From Neocallimastix lanati (nom. inval.) (Eukaryota; Neocallimastigomycota; Neocallimastigomycetes; Neocallimastigales; Neocallimastigaceae): a stretch of DNA of 15,000 nucleotides. The notes beneath the pieces are model-generated. The model saw nothing but the letters and a program-made list of their open reading frames with translations, did not search any database and had not been told where the DNA came from. A program made the translations under genes and the position numbers. Below are positions 10,141-15,000 of the stretch, one piece after another (the first letter of the stretch is position 1; every line of letters begins with the position of its first letter). The stretch spans positions 310,001 through 325,000 of the forward strand of contig JACVTC010000026.1 in NCBI GenBank assembly GCA_016946835.1. Direction: 5' to 3'.

Positions 10141-10803
10141 AGTATATATATATATTTATAATTCTAAAAATTTATATTAAAATAATAATAATAAAATAAA
10201 ATAAAATAAATAATAGAATATTAAATAATGAAAGTACAGATTGAATAAAATAAAATAAAAAAATATATATATATATATTTATAATTCTAAAAATTTATAT
10301 TAAAATAATAATAATAAAATAAAATAAAATAAATAATAGAATATTAAATAATGAAAGTACAGATTGAATAAAATAAAATAAAAAAATATATATATATATA
10401 TTTATAATTCTAAAAATTTATATTAAAATAATAATAATAAAATAAAATAAAATAAATAATAGAATATTAAATAATGAAAGTACAGATTGAATAAAATAAA
10501 ATAAAAAAATATATATATATATATTTATAATTCTAAAAATTTATATTAAAATAATAATAATAAAATAAAATAAAATAAATAATAGAATATTAAATAATGA
10601 AAGTACAGATTGAATAAAATAAAATAAAAAAATATATATATATTTATAATTCTAAAAATTTATATTAAAATAATAATAATAAAATAAAATAAAATAAATA
10701 ATAGAATATTAAATAATGAAAGTACAGATTGAATAAAATAAAATAAAAAAAAATATATATATATATTTATAATTCTAAAAATTTATATTAAAATAATAAA
10801 ATA
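10141..10803. repeat. Satellite array A, about 123-bp unit, six copies
   Basis: The marker TATAATTCTAAAAATTTATA recurs with ATTC at 10161, 10284, 10407, 10530, 10649 and 10772: spacings of 123, 123, 123, 119 and 123 bp. Each unit runs from a (TA)n tract through this marker, AATAAT triplets, AAAAT pentamers, TAGAATATTAAATAATGAAA and GTACAGATTGAATAAAATAA. Copies are almost identical and differ mainly in the (TA)n and A-run lengths, so the array is young or is being homogenised. The last copy is truncated after the AATAAT part. Confidence 0.95.
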
Positions 10804-10810
10804 ATTTTAG

Positions 10811-10858
10811 ATAAGCCCTGCTATTAATGCTCAATTCGTACAACACTTAACACAGTAA
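10811..10858 (+). pseudogene. Possible terminal-exon relic between the two satellites
   Basis: After TTTTAG (a possible acceptor at 10809-10810) the plus strand reads ISPAINAQFVQHLTQ and stops. The stretch is much richer in GC than its surroundings. A second such island, GGCCGTAGCC at 10924-10933, lies about 70 bp away; on the minus strand it reads KATAINI before a GTAAAT donor-like word. The strand is therefore uncertain and I do not recognise a protein. Confidence 0.2.
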
Positions 10859-11062
10859 TACAAAATAAATAAATTTACAAAAATTTTCTTGTTTTTTTAT
10901 AAACTTTATTTACCTATATTAATGGCCGTAGCCTTTTAAAAAATATTCTAATAGTACATTTATATCAAATTTAAAATAATTTACTACAAAAATTTTTATG
11001 ATTTAAAACATTATAAAATAATTGGTTAAAATAATTGTTTTATTTTGTTAAAAATCTAACAA

Positions 11063-11945
11063 ATAATAATAATAAAATAAAATAAAAAAAATAGTAGAAT
11101 ATTAAATAATGAAAGTACAGATTGAATAAAATAAAATAAAATAAATAGTAGAATATTAAATAATGAAAGTACAGATTGAATAAAATAAAATAAAATAAAA
11201 TAAATATTGAATGTGAATGTAAAGTACAGATTGAATAAAATAAAATAAATAAAATAAAATAAAATAAATAGTAGAAATATAAATATAAAGTACAGATTGA
11301 ATAAAATAAAATAAAATAAAATAAATATTGAATGTGAATGTAAAGTACAGATTGAATAAAATAAATATTGAATGTGAATGTATAGTACAGATTGAATAAA
11401 ATAAAATAAAATAAATATTGAATGTGAATGTATAGTACAGATTGAATAAAATAAAATAAAATAAATATTGAATGTGAATGTATAGTACAGATTGAATAAA
11501 ATAAAATGAAATAAATATTGAATGTGAATGTATAGTACAGATTGAATAAAATAAAATAAAATAAATATTGAATGTGAATGTATAGTACAGATTGAATAAA
11601 ATAAAATAAAATAAATATTGAATGTGAATGTATAGTACAGATTGAATAAAATAAAATAAAATAAATATTGAATGTGAATGTATAGTACAGATTGAATAAA
11701 ATAAAATAAAATAAATATTGAATGTGAATGTGAATGTATAATACATATTGAATAAAATAAAATAAAATAAAATAATATAAATATTGAATGTGAATGTATA
11801 GTAAATATTGAATAAAATAAAATAAAATAAAGCATAACAAATATTGAATGTGAATGTATAGTACAGATTGAATAAAATAAAATAAAATAAAATAAATATG
11901 GAATATGAATATAAAGTACAGATTGAATAAAATAAAATAAAAGTA
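11063..11945. repeat. Satellite array B, mostly 50-bp unit, about 16 copies
   Basis: The word GTACAGATTG recurs near 11115, 11169, 11224, 11290, 11345, 11385, 11435, 11485, 11535, 11585, 11635 and 11685, with variant copies to about 11918. The first units, at spacings of 54-66, carry TAGAATATTAAATAATGAAA exactly as in array A; later ones replace this by AATATTGAATGTGAATGTAT and settle at 50 bp. Length changes come in steps of five from the AAAAT pentamer count. Array B therefore shares a module with array A and looks derived from it. Confidence 0.95.
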
Positions 11946-12415
11946 AAAGTTGTATTTTATTGTGAACAATAGAATAATTCATTTTGGACTGATAACAATA
12001 ATAGGTAATTAAAATAAATAATACAATAAAAAGAAAAATTGAAAATATATAAAACATTAAATATATAATAATAATATAAGGTGAAAATATAATTTGATTA
12101 TCAAATAGTAATTTTATTATTTTTTATTATCATAACTTTCAGTTATTGTATTTTAGTATGACTAAAGAAAATTTCTCTTTTTGTCACTTTTTATTAATAA
12201 ATTTTTATTTTTATTGTTTTAAATTTTAATGATTATACATCAAAGACAAATTATATATTTTATTATATTTTATACAAGTTAATAAATACAAAGGATAAAG
12301 GATAATTAATATTTTAAATAAAATTTTATTTTTATTAAAGCAAAATTTCAAACTAAAAAATAATTTATAATAAAATCAATGAATAAAAGAAATACATAAA
12401 ATAACAATCATTCTT
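11946..12415. other. AT-rich spacer after satellite B
   Basis: No coding island or repeat of note. A few mixed-composition words (11971-12005, 12130-12180) do not give readable protein on either strand. Confidence 0.45.
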
Positions 12416-12483
12416 TTGAATATCAATAGTTTATAGACAATCATTTCAAATGGTTTATTACTATTATCATACCATCTATATTA
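12416..12483 (-). pseudogene. Relic homologous to the right-edge exon, joined to CotH copy 2
   Basis: The plus strand from TTGAATATC at 12416 closely parallels 14839 onwards: both contain TTTATAGACA, then AAATGGTT, ATTA and TACCAT in the same order. The main difference is a long ATT-triplet run present only at the edge copy. On the minus strand it reads WYDNSNKPFE and IVYK, matching WY(N)nEPFK and TVYKPLDIQ at the edge. Stops and frame changes show it is not functional. It directly abuts CotH copy 2 at about 12484-12487. Confidence 0.65.
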
Positions 12484-12486
12484 CCT

Positions 12487-12975
12487 TACCCATAATATAG
12501 ATACCCTTTTACATTCGAAGAGATCATCAGGACTAGTCATTAATAAAATCATGGATAAATCATCATATAGCTTTTTTCTATCCATACCAATCCAATAATT
12601 TTTTTTTATTACTTCCTACATGGTATAATTTTTATTTGGATATTTAGCAATGGTACGAATAATATTGCCCTTCTTTATTTTTTCATATAGAACAAAATCT
12701 TCATAAGAATCAACAATGTTGTAAGCCGAAAGAACATTTTTTAAAAAAACTTTTATTTTTAAGGGTAATTGGTTTTTAATAGAATGGTAGAATTTTCATT
12801 TAAAATAATTCTATTAGAAGTATAATAAATGATGTCTTTTAGATCAGTAGTTTTTATTCTAAGCTTTACAGAACTCTCCTTGTAAAATCCACTTTCTAAA
12901 TTAAATACTGGTAAATCTAAATTGATTTTCTCAGTAAACAGCTTTGGCAGATACTAAAGTAACTGATAATAAATT
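12487..12975 (-). pseudogene. Second, 3'-truncated copy of the CotH-like gene (copy 2)
   Basis: This copy aligns along its length with 9195-9677, most bases being identical. Reading downward it has LLSVTLVSAKA (signal-peptide remnant), a +1 frame break at the same place as copy 1, LESGFYKESS, a chitobiase-C-terminal-like segment, VLSAYNIVDSY, TIRTIA-like sequence, then GMDRKKLYDDL and SPDDLFE. It ends just after the GGTAAG that corresponds to GK in copy 1, so the CotH core and the tail are absent. Stops (for example in NYTM-stop near 12617) and further frame changes make it non-coding. It keeps sequence that copy 1 has replaced by an A28 run (minus strand), which shows that the run is a later event. 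Confidence 0.7.
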
Positions 12976-13077
12976 TATTATAAATTTTATTTTTATTTTT
13001 TATTTATTTATTTTTCAATATTTCTACTATTTCTCTATTTTTATATTTTACTTTTTCCGTTATTTTATTTTTATGTA

Positions 13078-13082
<5 letters not shown>

Positions 13083-13120
<38 letters not shown>

Positions 13121-13395
13121 ATGAAGTTGGTCTATATATCAAAAAAAAAAAAATAATAAAAAAATAAAAAATAAAAAATAAAAAAGAATATAAAATATTT
13201 TATCAATAAAACAAATATATTATTTATATAAGATATAAAAAGATAAAAAAAATAAAAAAAAAAAAAAAAAAAGAAAGAATAAAGTTAATTTATATACCAA
13301 AAAAATAAAATAAAAAATAATAATAATAATAATATAAAATATTAAATCTTTGATACAAATTTGTATTATTTATACAAGATATAATAAAAGTTAAA
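13083..13395. repeat. Diverged tandem duplication, each copy beginning with a long A-run
   Basis: Copy one: A36 (13083-13118), then GAATGAAGTTGGTCTATATA, A-rich tract, ATATAAAATATT, and TATTTATATAAGATATAA. Copy two from about 13250: A-run, GAAAGAATAAAGTTAATTTA, A-rich tract, ATATAAAATATT, and TATTTATACAAGATATAA. The order of landmarks is the same at a spacing of about 155-165 bp. Noncoding. Confidence 0.65.
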
Positions 13396-13884
13396 TAATA
13401 ATCTTAATCAATAATTAAAAATTAAGTAAAAAAAAAAAAGTGATGGACGTTTTTTAAATATAATTTAATTTATTTTTAATTAATTTTTATTATATGATAT
13501 AAAAATATTAAAAAATAAAAATAAATTTTAATTATAATAAAAAAATGTATTTTCCTTATTTATAATAAAAAATAAAAAAATTATAATAATGATTAATAAA
13601 AAATTATTTATTTATTTTATATCAGGTTCTGTATATAAAATAAATTAATTTAAAATAAAAATAAAAAACAAAATAAAAACTTAAAAAAATATATTCTTTT
13701 TATTATTTTATTCTTTTTATTTTTATTTTAAACTTTAATTAATACAAATTTTATAAAACTTTTTTCTATAAAACATTAGATTGAACTTTATTAATATGTA
13801 TGTTAAATAGTAAAAAAAAAAAAGATTGATTAGGTTGTAAGTTTATTATTAATTTTAGTTAATATTATTATTACTAATAATTAT

Positions 13885-13886
<2 letters not shown>

Positions 13887-13932
<46 letters not shown>

Positions 13933-13935
13933 TTA
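13887..13935. repeat. TTTA tetranucleotide microsatellite
   Basis: About twelve uninterrupted TTTA units. No function is implied; length variation between strains would be expected. Confidence 0.9.
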
Positions 13936-14835
13936 CCAAAAAACTATATAAAACTTTAATTTATATTAAATTATAATAAAAAAATTTTTTTAATGAATAT
14001 TATATCCATTAGAATAATAATAAAAAGTTATATATAATTATTTATAATTGCATATAATAAAAAAACATTTTTTTTAATAAAAGTTTATATAATTAAATAT
14101 AAATAAATATATATATCTATATTTTTTATTTTTTTATATTTTTTTATTTTTATATTTTTATATTTTTATATTTTATATTTCATATTTTATTATTTATATT
14201 TTATTTTATTATATTATATTATATTATATTTTTATTTTATTATGTCTTATTTTATTTATTTGATTTTTTAATTTTATTTTTTTTTTTTTTTTTTTTTATC
14301 TTATATGTAATACAAAGGATAATTATATTATCAATAAATCAATAAATTTTTATTTTCATAAAAGTAAATAAAAAAATAATTTTTTTAAAAAAAAAAAAGT
14401 AATGAATAAAAAAAAATAAATAAAATAGCTAATAATAATATAGAAAAAAAAAATAAATAAAAATATTAATATTAATTAAAAAATTAAAAAATATTATTTT
14501 TAAGAAAAAAAATTAAAAATAATATATATAAGCATAATGTAAAAGAATTTTTAATAATAATAATAGATAATAATATCATTAAATATTTTTTATTATAAAT
14601 TCTTGACTTAAAATAAAGATATTGTATTAGTTCAGTTTTTCTTATTTTACTTTTTTTCTTATATTTATATTTTTTTCATACAGTTTAATAAAGGAAGAAT
14701 TCTATATATCAATCAATTATTTGATATTAAGTAGATATAATATATATATATATAAATACAATAATTTAATATTGATATAATAGTAAAATAAAAAAAAAAT
14801 TATTTTTATAATATATAAAAATATATTACACTAAC

Positions 14836-14878
14836 CTCTTGAATATCTAACGGTTTATAGACAGTCGTTTTAAATGGT

Positions 14879-14916
<38 letters not shown>

Positions 14917-15000
14917 CCATTCATCTATGCTATTACTTGTAATTTTATTATTTTCGTTATTATTTTGTTCTATTGGATTATAAATTTTTGGTATATGAAT
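14836..15000 (-). CDS. Partial coding exon of an unrecognised gene running off the right edge
   Basis: The minus strand is open from 15000 to 14836 with coding-like codons: IHIPKIYNPIEQ, an asparagine-rich part, IDEWY, a run of ten asparagines encoded by AAT triplets, then EPFKTTVYKPLDIQE. The exon ends after GAG at 14836, followed by GTTAGTGT, a plausible donor; beyond it the frame becomes ordinary spacer. Asparagine runs are typical of dictyostelid proteins. Neither the start nor any downstream exon is in view. A decayed relative of this exon lies at 12416-12483. I do not recognise the family. Confidence 0.6.

Larger units (their letters stand above)
12980..14835. other. Long AT-rich gene-free stretch
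   Basis: Nothing coding was seen in about 1.85 kb. It includes the duplicated poly-A block and the TTTA microsatellite listed separately, a T/ATTTTT-rich stretch at 14120-14296 with a T-run at 14278-14297, and A-rich blocks at 14380-14515. The part just left of 14836 is the intron following the edge exon. Confidence 0.5.

Noticed and set aside
11040-12057. Three long overlapping minus-strand open frames in the satellite
   Set aside because: They are different frames of the same AAAAT-rich repeat, encode monotonous LFYFIQSVLYIH-type repeats, overlap one another and have no gene-like start or composition.
1-15000. tRNA genes, rRNA, CRISPR arrays, tRNA-targeting retrotransposons
   Set aside because: I looked for the GGTTCGANTCC box and clover-leaf stems, reverse transcriptase motifs and spaced repeats, and found none.

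Overview
The window is extremely AT-rich (roughly nine bases in ten in the non-coding parts), full of long A and T homopolymers, with short GT-AG introns and coding islands that stand out by higher GC and A/T-ending codons. This is the look of a dictyostelid social amoeba nuclear genome (Dictyostelium group). The species cannot be fixed from the sequence, and no bacterial or organellar features were seen.

Left third (about 521-5332, minus strand): one large, apparently intact, intron-rich gene for an ABCG-family half transporter. I assemble it by hand as 17 exons with 16 introns and an 862-residue product: a cysteine-rich N-terminal part, one membrane segment, an ATP-binding domain, then a six-helix membrane domain. 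All splice phases agree. The Walker B motif can only be completed by a 4-nucleotide microexon at 3011-3014, the most striking single item here.

Middle (5333-8229): AT-rich spacer holding a (TATTATT)n heptamer array, a near-perfect 39-bp inverted repeat that forms a long hairpin (7480-7604) and overlaps a small gene fragment, and T-rich degenerate repeats.

Right half (8230-15000, minus strand): a broken gene at 8230-9671 that looks like a secreted CotH-kinase-type protein (signal peptide remnant, chitobiase-C-terminal-like domain, CotH domain, C-terminal repeat-like tail). A second, shorter copy lies at 12487-12975 in the same orientation. Between the two copies are two related satellite arrays, one with a unit of about 123 bp (10141-10803) and one with a unit of about 50 bp (11063-11945). 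The second copy is joined at its 3' end to a relic of a different gene, whose better-preserved counterpart is the partial exon running off the right edge (14836-15000). The right half therefore reads as a decaying, repeat-driven region beside one conserved transporter gene. No functional link between the transporter and the broken genes is visible.
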